DNA of 53,332 nucleotides from NCBI GenBank assembly GCA_022839105.1, contig JALHDH010000007.1:1-53332 (forward strand), given 5' to 3'. The notes beneath the pieces are model-generated. The model saw nothing but the letters and a program-made list of their open reading frames with translations, ran no database searches and was not told the origin of the DNA. Every line of letters starts with the position of its first letter. The first letter of the stretch is position 1. Position numbers and translations under genes: made by a program. The DNA is from a bacterium. Its GTDB lineage: Bacteria; Vulcanimicrobiota; Xenobia; Xenobiales; Xenobiaceae. Below, piece after piece: positions 33,249-41,439 of the stretch.

Positions 33249-34304
33249 ATGAGGTTCCGACTTCCAGCCCTGGCCGCCTTCGTGGCTGCGGTCATGCTTG
33301 TGGCCTTGGCTGCGGACGCTCAGACCCTGTACGTTCGCAATCGGTCCTTCCCGGATCGGGTCAACATCGGGGGGGCCGTCTACGTTCCCGTCGAGAAGTT
33401 CTTCCAGGCCTTGAAGGTCGACTGGCTGGCCCGGGAGGACGGGTCCGTGGTGGTGACTCCGGGTCTGGGCCAGGGGACCCCGATCACTGCGAATTCCTTC
33501 CTGCTGCGCTCGGGCGAGCGCTCCATGATCGTCGAGGGGGTTGCCCGGGGGAACGAGATCTGGGTGCCCGTCCGCCCGGTGGCCGACCTTCTGGGGTTCC
33601 GGGTCCTCTATACGGCCGAGACCGACGTCCTGGACGTGGTGGCCAGTCGACCGATCACGACCGCGGACCGTCAGGCTGCGGCCGAGGTCGCGGCGGCCAA
33701 CGCAGCTCGCGAGCAGGCCATCCAGGATGCCTGGAACAAGCGGCGTGAGGCCATCCAGGCCGAACGCAAGGCGCGTGAGGAGGCCGAGGCGGCCAAGGCG
33801 GCCGAGGCCGCGGCTCGGGGCGAGGAGGGGTCCGAGGAAGCGCCCGCCGGCGGCGAGGGGACCTTCCCTCCCGAGATGGATTCCCGGCCCGCTCCTCGAC
33901 CGTCGCCTGCGCCTCCTGCCCCTCCTGCGCCTCCTGCCCCGGTTCCCCAGGCCTCCCCGGCGGTCCCGGCCGAGCCTGCGGCTCCGGAGGCTCCCAAGCC
34001 TCCGCCCGAGGCGCTCCTGATCGTCGTGAATCCCCTGGCGGTGGCCGACTACTTCACCGGGACGGTCCGCTGCACGGCCCGCATCCAGAACAACGGGGAC
34101 GCCACGGCCCGCGGGATCAGCGCCCAGGTCACCCTGCGGGGTTCGGATGGTTCGATCTGGAACCGCCAGAGGGTCTATCGGGACGAGCCTCTCGAGGTGG
34201 ACGGAGTCTGGAATCTCGAGGCGTCCTGGATCCATCCGGACGGGAACTCCATGCCTCGCGGCATTCCCAGCGTGACGGTCGATCTGGATTACCAGAAGAA
34301 CTAG
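33249..34304 (+). CDS. Secreted copper-amine-oxidase-N-like protein with FxLYD-like C terminus
   Basis: Encodes 351 residues with a Sec signal peptide (about 1-24, ending A-D-A-Q). Residues 25-135 contain two stalk-like units ('VYVPVEKFFQALKVDW', 'IWVPVRPVADLLGFRV') typical of copper amine oxidase N-terminal domains, which bind cell-wall polymers. About 140-205 is a charged Ala-rich helix and 215-260 a Pro/Ala linker. About 262-351 is a beta domain with 'VRCTARIQNNGDATARGISA', as in FxLYD/CARDB-type modules. It is probably a periplasmic or wall-associated structural protein. It is followed by a strong terminator. Confidence 0.78.
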   Translation: MRFRLPALAAFVAAVMLVALAADAQTLYVRNRSFPDRVNIGGAVYVPVEKFFQALKVDWLAREDGSVVVTPGLGQGTPITANSFLLRSGERSMIVEGVARGNEIWVPVRPVADLLGFRVLYTAETDVLDVVASRPITTADRQAAAEVAAANAAREQAIQDAWNKRREAIQAERKAREEAEAAKAAEAAARGEEGSEEAPAGGEGTFPPEMDSRPAPRPSPAPPAPPAPPAPVPQASPAVPAEPAAPEAPKPPPEALLIVVNPLAVADYFTGTVRCTARIQNNGDATARGISAQVTLRGSDGSIWNRQRVYRDEPLEVDGVWNLEASWIHPDGNSMPRGIPSVTVDLDYQKN

Positions 34305-34324
34305 CACCCGACGGCTGGTTTCTG

Positions 34325-34354
34325 GAAGGGGGTCCTGCCTGCAGGACCCTCTTC
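34325..34354 (+). terminator. Strong terminator hairpin
   Basis: A 13-bp stem with one G-T pair (34325-34337 with 34342-34354) and a CCTG loop, 21 nt after the stop at 34304. It separates the secreted-protein gene from the efp operon. Confidence 0.75.
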
Positions 34355-34398
34355 TGGATCCTGAGAACTCAAAGCCCAGGTCCGCTTCGGAATCTGCA

Positions 34399-34426
34399 GC
34401 GAAACCTCCGAACCTGGAGGTTTCGC
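34399..34426 (+). promoter_or_regulatory. Perfect 11-bp hairpin in efp leader
   Basis: GCGAAACCTCC (34399-34409) and its exact complement (34416-34426) flank a 6-nt loop, about 83 nt before the efp start. It may be an operator dyad, a second terminator or a leader structure. Confidence 0.4.
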
Positions 34427-34459
34427 GGGCATGTGCGCGAACGGGCCCGAATCGAATTC

Positions 34460-34486
34460 AACCCGGTTCCCGGCCAGTGCCGGGTT
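34460..34486 (+). promoter_or_regulatory. Second hairpin just before efp ribosome-binding site
   Basis: AACCCGG (34460-34466) pairs with CCGGGTT (34480-34486), ending 13 nt before the GGAGGG of efp. With the hairpin at 34399 it makes a structured leader. Confidence 0.35.
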
Positions 34487-34508
34487 CCGGGGCTCAGTGG
34501 AGGGTCTC

Positions 34509-35066
34509 ATGATCTCGGTGAACGACTTCCGCACGGGGATGACCGTGGAGATTGACGGAGACCTGTTCCAGGTCGTCGAGTTCCTCCACGTCAAGCCCGG
34601 AAAGGGCGCGGCCTTCGTCCGCACCAAGCTGCGGAACATCAAGACCGGCTATACCGTCGAGAAGACTTTCCGAGGCGGCGAGAAGCTGCAGCGCGCCCAC
34701 ATCGAGCGCCGCAAGATGCAGTTCACCTACGTCGAAGAGAACCTCTATCACTTCATGGACCTGGAGTCCTATGAGGACGTGCCCGTCGAGAAGACGCTCC
34801 TGGGCGATCAGGTGCAGTGGTTGAAGGATGGGACCGAGGTCGAGGTCTCCTTCCACGATGTCACCCCGATCGGAATCGAGGTTCCCAACTTCGTCGAGCT
34901 GGTGGTCACCGATACCGAGCCCGGATTCAAGGGGGATACGGCCACCGGGGCCACCAAGGCGGCAACCCTGGAGACCGGAGCCGTCGTCAACGTCCCCCTC
35001 TTCATCGAGGTCGGGACCAGGCTGCAGATCGACACCCGGACCGGGCAGTACCTGCGTCGGGTCTAG
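34509..35066 (+). CDS. efp: Elongation factor P
   Basis: Encodes 185 residues, the standard EF-P length, from ATG 34509 with GGAGGG upstream. EF-P relieves ribosome stalling at polyproline. The KOW-like N-terminal domain carries the tip loop 'HVKPGKGAAFVRTKLRN', with K32 at the position that is post-translationally modified in many bacteria. Domain II has 'LYHFMDLESYEDV', and the C-terminal OB domain has 'EPGFKGDTATGATKAATLET' and 'GTRLQIDTRTGQYLRRV'. No modification genes (epmA/B or earP) are in the window. The many Pro-rich proteins here would be natural clients. It heads a tight run: the next gene begins 7 bp later. Confidence 0.97.
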   Translation: MISVNDFRTGMTVEIDGDLFQVVEFLHVKPGKGAAFVRTKLRNIKTGYTVEKTFRGGEKLQRAHIERRKMQFTYVEENLYHFMDLESYEDVPVEKTLLGDQVQWLKDGTEVEVSFHDVTPIGIEVPNFVELVVTDTEPGFKGDTATGATKAATLETGAVVNVPLFIEVGTRLQIDTRTGQYLRRV

Positions 35067-35072
35067 GAGGCC

Positions 35073-36158
35073 TTGGCGCGGGTCCTGGTCCTGGGAGCGG
35101 GGGCCATCGGGCAGTGGCTCGGTGGCCTTCTGGCATGGAGTGGCGCCGAGGTCACCGTCCTGGCCCGTCCTCCTCACCTGGAAGCCCTGCGCGCAAAGGG
35201 GATCCGGATCGAAGGGGCCCCGGAGGACATTCCGCTCCGGGTCCTCTCCAGCCTCGAGGAACTCTCGGGGGAGACGCGCGACTTCGACTGGTTGATCCTG
35301 GCGGTCAAGACCTTCGCCGTCGAGGCCGCCCTGGCCCAGGCCCGGGAATCCGGCCTGGAGCCGACGCGCGTGCTGACCCTTCAGAACGGTCTGGGCAGCG
35401 AGGATCTGGTTGCCCAGGCCTTCGGCCCGGAGAGGACCTTCGTGGGATCGGTGACCCGGGCGGTGGCCTGCCCGGCGCCCGGGGTGCTGCGACCCGGCCC
35501 GCGCGGCGGTCTGGCCCTGGCTCCCCTGGTCCCCCGGGGGCAGTCCGGGGATCTCTCCGAGCGTCTGGAGGCGCTGGGGCTTCCCGTGACCCTGCTGGCG
35601 GATTCCGCTTCCATGAAGTGGTCCAAGCTGCTGCTGAACATGGTCGCCAACGCCTCCTGCGCCATCCTCGACCTGACCTGCCGGCAGCTCCTGGCCGATC
35701 GGGCCCTCTTCGGCGTGGAGATCCGGGCGCTGCTGGAGGCCTTGAGGGTGATGGAGCAAAGTCGGATTGCGGTGGTCGATCTTCCCGGTTATCCGGTTCG
35801 CGCGCTGGCCCGGGCCGTCCGCTGGTTGCCTGAGGCGCTGGCCTTCCCGCTGCTGGGTCGGAAGATGGCCTCGGGCAGGGGGGACAAGCCGCCCTCGCTG
35901 TTGCTGGACCTTCGGGCCGGTCGGGCGCGCACCGAGGTGGACTGGATGAATGGAGCGATCGCCCGGGAGGCCTCCCGCCTCGGCCTGGAGGCCCCGGTCA
36001 ACCGCTTCCTGGCTCACACCCTGTCTGCCCTGGCCCGCAGGGAACTTTCCCAGGAGACCTTCCGCCATCGGCCTGAGGTCTTCCTGGAGCGCCTGGCCGC
36101 TTCGGCTCTTCCCGCGAAAGGGGACGCGGAAGGCGGGCGTCGAAGCCCCGAGCCATGA
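35073..36158 (+). CDS. Ketopantoate reductase family protein (ApbA/PanE-like)
   Basis: Encodes 361 residues from TTG 35073; AGGAGG overlapping the efp stop lies only 2 nt upstream, so initiation may be weak or coupled. The NADP-binding fold starts 'VLVLGAGAIGQWLGGLLA'. 'WLILAVKTFAVEAAL', 'LTLQNGLGSEDLVAQAFG' and the C-terminal 'MKWSKLLLNMVANASCAI' (catalytic-type Lys and the paired Asn) and 'GLEAPVNRFLAHTL' match 2-dehydropantoate 2-reductases. It is longer than typical PanE (about 300 residues) because of an insertion near residue 235-275, so a related ketoacid reductase is possible. It overlaps the ABC ATPase gene by 4 bp. Confidence 0.88.
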   Translation: MARVLVLGAGAIGQWLGGLLAWSGAEVTVLARPPHLEALRAKGIRIEGAPEDIPLRVLSSLEELSGETRDFDWLILAVKTFAVEAALAQARESGLEPTRVLTLQNGLGSEDLVAQAFGPERTFVGSVTRAVACPAPGVLRPGPRGGLALAPLVPRGQSGDLSERLEALGLPVTLLADSASMKWSKLLLNMVANASCAILDLTCRQLLADRALFGVEIRALLEALRVMEQSRIAVVDLPGYPVRALARAVRWLPEALAFPLLGRKMASGRGDKPPSLLLDLRAGRARTEVDWMNGAIAREASRLGLEAPVNRFLAHTLSALARRELSQETFRHRPEVFLERLAASALPAKGDAEGGRRSPEP

Positions 36159-37240
36159 GCCAGACCGATCCCCAGACCCGCCACCTGGGACCCGGGGCGG
36201 AGCCTGCCCCCGAGGCCTCGCATCCCGAGCAGGACCCGGTTTCCCGCTGGTCTCCGCCCGGTCCGGACCCTCATCCGGGCTCCTTGGAGGTTCCCTCGTC
36301 GGCGGAAGAGCCGGTCCTGGATGTCCGGGGCCTGACCAAGAGCTACGGCTCCACCATGGCCGTCAACGAACTCTCCTTCAAGCTGCACGCCGGAGACATC
36401 TTCGGATTCCTGGGCCCCAACGGGGCCGGCAAGACCACGACCCTGAGGATGCTGGCCACCGTGTTGGCTCCAGACGCGGGGGACGCCCGGATTGCCGGAT
36501 TTTCGCTCAAACAGGTGGCCGAGGTCCGGGCCCGGGTGGGATTCATGCCGGACTTCCTGGGCGTCTACGAGGACCTGCTGGTGCGCGAGTACCTGGAGTT
36601 CTTCGCCCGCGCCTACAAGGTCCCGGCGCATCACCGCGACTTCGTGATCCGCGAAGCCCTGGAGACCACCCGGCTGACCCGGCTGGCGGAGAATCCCGTC
36701 GAAGGCCTCTCTCGAGGGCAGAAGCAGCGTCTGGGCCTGGCCCGGTTGCTGATGCACGATCCCGCCCTCTTCCTCCTCGACGAACCGGCGGCTGGCCTGG
36801 ACCCCCGGGCGCGGGTCGAGCTGGCCGACATCCTCAAGGGTCTCCAGAGGAAGGGCAAGACGCTGATCGTCTCCTCGCATATCCTTTCGGACCTGGCCGA
36901 TTTCTGCAACAAGGTGGGCATTCTCGCGAAGGGTCAGTTGCTGGCCTTCGGCGAGACCCGTCAGGTCGTCTCCCGACTGCGGGGGACCCGCCGGGTCTGC
37001 ATCCGGCTCCTGGATCGCGGAGAGGAGTGCCGCCTCTTCCTCCAGGGGGCTCCCGGGGTTCGCTCGGCCGTCTGGCAGGAGGAAGAACTGGTCCTGGAGT
37101 TCGCAGGCGAGGATCGGGATCTGGTCGCCTTGAACCGCTCGCTCTTCGAGAAGGGGTTCCCGGTGATCCGGTTCGCGGACGAGGCCTGGGACCTCCAGGA
37201 GGTCTACATGCGCCTGACCGAGGGGATCGACCTGGAGTAG
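36155..37240 (+). CDS. ABC transporter ATP-binding protein
   Basis: Encodes 361 residues. An unusual Pro-rich N-terminal extension of about 50 residues precedes the ATPase. Walker A is 'GPNGAGKTTT' (near 87), the signature 'VEGLSRGQKQRLGLARLL', Walker B 'LFLLDEPAAGLDP' and the switch His 'LIVSSHIL'. The C-terminal ~90 residues are like those of CcmA/NatA-type exporters. No permease gene lies next to it, so the partner must be elsewhere. It is translationally coupled to the reductase gene and followed 4 bp later by a kinase gene. Confidence 0.93.
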   Translation: MSQTDPQTRHLGPGAEPAPEASHPEQDPVSRWSPPGPDPHPGSLEVPSSAEEPVLDVRGLTKSYGSTMAVNELSFKLHAGDIFGFLGPNGAGKTTTLRMLATVLAPDAGDARIAGFSLKQVAEVRARVGFMPDFLGVYEDLLVREYLEFFARAYKVPAHHRDFVIREALETTRLTRLAENPVEGLSRGQKQRLGLARLLMHDPALFLLDEPAAGLDPRARVELADILKGLQRKGKTLIVSSHILSDLADFCNKVGILAKGQLLAFGETRQVVSRLRGTRRVCIRLLDRGEECRLFLQGAPGVRSAVWQEEELVLEFAGEDRDLVALNRSLFEKGFPVIRFADEAWDLQEVYMRLTEGIDLE

Positions 37241-37244
37241 GCGC

Positions 37245-38117
37245 GTGGAGACAGGCAGCATCCTGGCCGGTCGCTATCGGGTCGAAAGGCTCCTGGGAGA
37301 AGGGGCTTCCAGTCGGGTCTGGCTGGCTCGGGACACCCGCGACCGGGGAAGCGTCTGGGCCCTCAAGGAACTGGATTTCCGGGCGCTCGCGCCGGCCGAT
37401 CGCCTCGAGGCTCTGGACCTCTTCGAGCGGGAGGCGGCGATCCTGATCCGCCTTCGGCATCCCTCCCTTCCCCGGGTCACCCACCGCTTTGCCCAGGAGG
37501 GCCGCGAGTTCCTGGTCATGGAGAGGGTCGAGGGGCCCACCCTGGCGGATATCCTGCGCGGTCACGGCCAGCCCCTGGAAGAGGCCCTGGTCGCCGCGTG
37601 GGGGGTCCAGCTCTGCGAGGTCCTGGGCTATCTGCACGGCCTGAGGCCTCCGGTGGTGTACCGCGATCTCAAGCCCTCCAACGTCATGGTCTCGGTCCGA
37701 GGCCCGGTCAAGCTGGTCGATTTCGGAATCGCCCGCCCCATGCGCCCGGGGCGTCCCGGGGACACCACGGCCTATGGGACCCCGGGCTATGCGCCTCCCG
37801 AACAGTATCAGGGGCGGGCGGAGCCTCGGTCGGATCTGTACGCCCTGGGAGCGACCCTCTTCGAGCTCCTCACCGCCCGGGATCCCCAGCCTTTCGGCTT
37901 CGCCTTCCCTCCGGCCCGTGACTTCAATCCGCACCTCTCGCCCGAGATGGAGGGTCTGCTTGCGCGTTGCCTCCAGGTGGACCCGGCCGGGCGTCCCGAA
38001 TCCGCCGAGGAACTCAAGATCGCCTTGGAGGAACGCTCCCGCCAGCCTCGTCACTGGCTGGCCCGAGTGCTCTTCCGCCGTCCTCGGCGACCCTCGCTCC
38101 GACCTCGGCGCCCCTGA
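37245..38117 (+). CDS. Soluble Ser/Thr protein kinase
   Basis: Encodes 290 residues from GTG 37245, almost only a kinase domain: 'LLGEGASSRVWLA', Lys in 'WALKELDF', 'YRDLKPSNVMV' (Tyr for the His of H-R-D), 'LVDFGIARP' and 'GTPGYAPPEQYQG'. The basic C-terminal tail is Arg/Pro-rich. It has no membrane segment, unlike the kinase at 25368. It begins 4 bp after the ABC ATPase gene, and that protein is a possible substrate. Confidence 0.92.
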   Translation: METGSILAGRYRVERLLGEGASSRVWLARDTRDRGSVWALKELDFRALAPADRLEALDLFEREAAILIRLRHPSLPRVTHRFAQEGREFLVMERVEGPTLADILRGHGQPLEEALVAAWGVQLCEVLGYLHGLRPPVVYRDLKPSNVMVSVRGPVKLVDFGIARPMRPGRPGDTTAYGTPGYAPPEQYQGRAEPRSDLYALGATLFELLTARDPQPFGFAFPPARDFNPHLSPEMEGLLARCLQVDPAGRPESAEELKIALEERSRQPRHWLARVLFRRPRRPSLRPRRP

Positions 38118-38198
38118 GACGGCGCCCCTGGAGGAGGGGCCTGAGCCTTCAGGTGGATTCCGGGAAGGACCGGGGCGGGAAGCCCCGAACGCGCCCCG

Positions 38199-38987
38199 AT
38201 GCGTTCAGCCATCTTCCGGAACCTCATGTTGTTGATGGGCGGGCTCGCCCTCTTCGGAGCCTCGGGTTGCGCCGCGCCCCAGGCCACCCACCACAGCGGA
38301 CAGATCGGCCGCTTCTACGGGGAAGGGATCTCCTTCAGCGTCCCCCTGATCTCGCTTGCCGAGAAGCCCGGCGGCGAGGACCGTTTCTGGGAGTTGCGCC
38401 GCGGGATCGACCGGGCGGTGGTCGTGGCCTTCAAGCCGCTGGCTCCGGATGGCGCGGGCTTCCGCGAGAATGTCGTGCTGACCGTCCAGGACCTGGAACG
38501 GGACCTGGACCCGGCCGAGTTCCGCCGGCTCCAGTCGGAAGAACTCAAGGCCGGCGGAACCCTGCTCGGGGCCACCGAGGAGGGGGAGGACCCGTCCGGG
38601 CCCTGGCTCGGCTTCTCGCGTCAGGAGAACGGGCGCACCGTTTTTTGTCGGGCCTGGTTCTTCACCCGCCCGGCCAGCCCGGGAGGATCGGCTCGGGGCT
38701 TCGTCCTCCTGGGCACCGCCGCCGAGGGGCCGAAACTCCAGGCGGATCTGGAGGAGTTTTCGCGCATCGCCTCCACGGTGCGCTTCGGCCGCCCACCTAC
38801 AGGCTTCCATCTGATGGGGCGTGCCGTGGACGGGATCCTGGCTGCGATGGAACTTCGGAGCCAGCCGGAGCCGGGAGGCCCTCCGGTGGCTCCCATGACC
38901 GGTGGGCCGCCCGCATCGCCCGCCGCCGAGCTCGATCCCCCCAAGGCCCCCGCCGCTCCGCCCCCACCCGCAGCCCCGATTCCGTGA
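38199..38987 (+). CDS. Putative lipoprotein, function unknown
   Basis: Encodes 262 residues. A lipoprotein signal peptide ends in 'LALFGASGC' (Cys near residue 24). About 35-215 is a globular domain ('FYGEGISFSVPLISLAEKPG', 'SRIASTVRF' near its end) like the PsbP-type or DUF1795-type fold often seen in small lipoproteins; the match is loose. The last 45 residues are Pro/Ala-rich. It probably belongs to the envelope. Confidence 0.65.
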   Translation: MRSAIFRNLMLLMGGLALFGASGCAAPQATHHSGQIGRFYGEGISFSVPLISLAEKPGGEDRFWELRRGIDRAVVVAFKPLAPDGAGFRENVVLTVQDLERDLDPAEFRRLQSEELKAGGTLLGATEEGEDPSGPWLGFSRQENGRTVFCRAWFFTRPASPGGSARGFVLLGTAAEGPKLQADLEEFSRIASTVRFGRPPTGFHLMGRAVDGILAAMELRSQPEPGGPPVAPMTGGPPASPAAELDPPKAPAAPPPPAAPIP

Positions 38988-39030
38988 CCCGGGTGAGCTC
39001 CCGGCGTGTCGGGATGTTAGCATCCTGGCA

Positions 39031-39060
39031 TTGGAGGAAACGGGACGGGGAAGATATCCT
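39031..39060 (+). promoter_or_regulatory. Candidate sigma70-type promoter for the AAA-VWA operon
   Basis: TTGGAG (39031-39036) and TATCCT (39055-39060) are separated by 18 bp, leaving a leader of about 90 nt before ATG 39155. A short GGATG/CATCC dyad lies at 39012-39025, just upstream. Confidence 0.4.
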
Positions 39061-39154
39061 GAGAAGGAATAAACAGGCCCAGCCTGGCCGGGTCGTTTCT
39101 GGGGTTTTCTGAAGGTTTCCCAGGCATTCGGCTGGATTTCCAGGGAGGACGAAC

Positions 39155-41365
39155 ATGGACAGCATCAAGGTTCAGCCTGGTCAGAGCGCACCGACGCCGC
39201 TTCCCGGCACCCGCCGGGCAGCCTCGGAACCCGGAACCACGGTTCCCCGCGCCGAGGACTCGGTCCAGTTGAACCCTGCGATCGGGCACTTCACCCCTGC
39301 GGCGGCGCCCACTCCGGCCGTCCCGGCGGCTGGCACTCCGGCCACGCCGGCCAGCGCTCCTCCCAGCGCGTCTCTGCAGTCGCGCTCGGTCGGAGTCCCC
39401 GAGACCCTCTTCCAGGAGGAGCCTCCGGCCCAGCCCGTGGATGAGCCCAGCGCCCCCGTCGGCCAGGCCACTTCGGCCGCGCCCCAGGAGGCCCCGGCCG
39501 CTCCCAAGGCTCACTCCTGGGTTCCCGACGAGAGATCCAGGTTGATCCACACCCCGACCACGGTCAAGAACCTCGAGAAGCTGGCGCGTTCCGTCAAGCT
39601 CAACGAGAACGTCCTGATGACCGGGCCCACCGGTGCGGGCAAGACCTCCCTGGTCAAGTATCTGGCCCACCTGACCAACAACGAGTTGCGCCGGATCAAC
39701 CTCAACGACATGACCGACGTGGTCGAGATCGTCGGGGGATACAAGCCCGGTCAGGACGGTCGCCCCGAGTGGCATGACGGGGTGGTGGTCGAGGCCCTCA
39801 AGCAGGGTCAGTGGATCCTCTTCGACGAGATCAACCTGGCCGAGCCGGCCATCCTCGAGCGCCTGAACTCGCTTCTCGACGATGACCGTTTCCTGGTGCT
39901 CACCGAGAAGGGCGCTGGCGAGAAGGGTCCCGAGATCGTTCGGGCCGACGAGAATACCCGGATCTTTGCGACCATGAACCCAGCCTCCTACGCCGGACGC
40001 AAAGAACTCTCCGCGGCCATGATGAACCGCTTCCACAAGACCTGGGTGGAGGGCATGAAGCCCGAGGAGATGGTCGAGATCATCCAGGCCAAGTCCAAGC
40101 TTCCCGAGAAGACCGTCCTGCAGATGGTCATGTTCCACAAGCAGATGGCGGACATGTCCGAGCATCGGCAGATCGGCAAGAAGGGGGGGCCGTACCCCTT
40201 CACGCTGCGGGACGTCCTGAAGTGGAACAAGCGGGTCGAGAAGTTCGCCACCTCCGGGCTGAGCACCGAGCAGATCCTCTGGAAGGAGGCCCGCGAGGTC
40301 TACCAGGCCCGCTTCATCAACGAGGATGATCGCAAGGTGGTGGACGATGTGCTGGCCCTGACCTTCGGCAAGGCCAATGAGCCCCCGACCCGCGAACTCG
40401 ATCTCACCGTCGAGGACCAGGGCAACCAGGTCCGGATCGGCGAGGCGGTCCTGGACAAGGGCGAAGGGGGGACCCTGGTTCCAGACGAGTCGGCCCGCCT
40501 CTTCAACACCCCCTCCACGGTCCAGAAGCTGACGCGTCTGGCCAAGTCGGCGTCCCTGGACGAGCCGGTCCTGCTGGTCGGCTCCACGGCCTCCGGAAAG
40601 ACCTCCTACGTGCGCTACCTGGCCCACCTGGACAACCGGAACCTGCACCGCTTCAACCTCAGCCTGCAGACCGACACCTCCGAGCTGATCGGCGGCTATG
40701 TCCCGGCCACGGACCCGGCCACCGGCCGGCCCAAGCCGGGAGAGTATGTCTGGCGGGATGGGACCCTGATCACCGCCATGAAGAATGGCGACTGGGTCGT
40801 CCTCGACGAGATCAACCTGGCCGAACCCTCCATCCTCGAGCGCCTGAACTCTCTTCTGGATGACGATCGGGCCATCGTGCTGACCGAGCACAACGGCGAA
40901 AAGGTCGAGGCCGATCCCAATTTCCGGGTCTTTGCCACCATGAACCCGGCCACTTCCCAGTACGCCGGTCGGCGTGACCTGTCCCTGGCCATGCGCAACC
41001 GCTTCACCGAGCAGTGGTTCCCCGAACTGACCGATGTCGGCGAGACGACCACCATCGTGGCCGGCTGGATGAAGAAGGTGGAAGGCGGCGACAAGATCGC
41101 CGAGCAGATGGTCAAGTTCCATTACGACATCCGCTCGAAGGTGGACAGTGGCGATCTGGCTTCCGCCCGCAAGGACGGCTTCGTGTACACCCTGCGCGAC
41201 CTGAAGGCCTTCTCGAAGTTCATGAAGGTCTTCGGTCCCGAGTCTGCGGACAACAAGCAGACCTTCGTCGACGGCGCCATGCACGTCTACATGGACGCCA
41301 TCAGTGACGAAGAGGAGCGCAAGGCCGTCGAGGAACTGGCCCGTTCCTACGCCGAGCAGTTCTGA
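39155..41365 (+). CDS. Tandem-AAA (MoxR/midasin-like) ATPase
   Basis: Encodes 736 residues; GGAGG lies upstream. Residues 1-125 are disordered and Pro/Ala-rich with 'EDSVQLNPAI'. Two AAA modules follow. The first (about 140-400) has Walker A 'GPTGAGKTS', Walker B 'WILFDEINLAEP', sensor 'ATMNPASYAGRKE' and Arg-finger 'MMNRFH'. The second (about 460-730) has 'GSTASGKTS', 'WVVLDEINLAEP', 'ATMNPATSQYAGRRD' and 'MRNRFTE'. The D-E-I-N-L-A motif is that of the dynein/midasin AAA_5 group, which remodels complexes by pulling on VWA partners. The VWA gene that follows supplies that partner. The two modules are paralogous. Confidence 0.92.
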   Translation: MDSIKVQPGQSAPTPLPGTRRAASEPGTTVPRAEDSVQLNPAIGHFTPAAAPTPAVPAAGTPATPASAPPSASLQSRSVGVPETLFQEEPPAQPVDEPSAPVGQATSAAPQEAPAAPKAHSWVPDERSRLIHTPTTVKNLEKLARSVKLNENVLMTGPTGAGKTSLVKYLAHLTNNELRRINLNDMTDVVEIVGGYKPGQDGRPEWHDGVVVEALKQGQWILFDEINLAEPAILERLNSLLDDDRFLVLTEKGAGEKGPEIVRADENTRIFATMNPASYAGRKELSAAMMNRFHKTWVEGMKPEEMVEIIQAKSKLPEKTVLQMVMFHKQMADMSEHRQIGKKGGPYPFTLRDVLKWNKRVEKFATSGLSTEQILWKEAREVYQARFINEDDRKVVDDVLALTFGKANEPPTRELDLTVEDQGNQVRIGEAVLDKGEGGTLVPDESARLFNTPSTVQKLTRLAKSASLDEPVLLVGSTASGKTSYVRYLAHLDNRNLHRFNLSLQTDTSELIGGYVPATDPATGRPKPGEYVWRDGTLITAMKNGDWVVLDEINLAEPSILERLNSLLDDDRAIVLTEHNGEKVEADPNFRVFATMNPATSQYAGRRDLSLAMRNRFTEQWFPELTDVGETTTIVAGWMKKVEGGDKIAEQMVKFHYDIRSKVDSGDLASARKDGFVYTLRDLKAFSKFMKVFGPESADNKQTFVDGAMHVYMDAISDEEERKAVEELARSYAEQF

Positions 41366-41372
41366 GAAGGGT

Positions 41373-41399
41373 GGCCCGGGCAGCGAGCCTGTCCGGGCC
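41373..41399 (+). other. Intercistronic hairpin
   Basis: GGCCCGG (41373-41379) pairs with CCGGGCC (41393-41399), between the AAA and VWA genes. It may stabilise or attenuate the shared transcript. Confidence 0.4.
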
Positions 41400-41439
41400 G
41401 GCCCGGTTCTTCCGGATGGCAGACAAGGAGTCTTGAACG

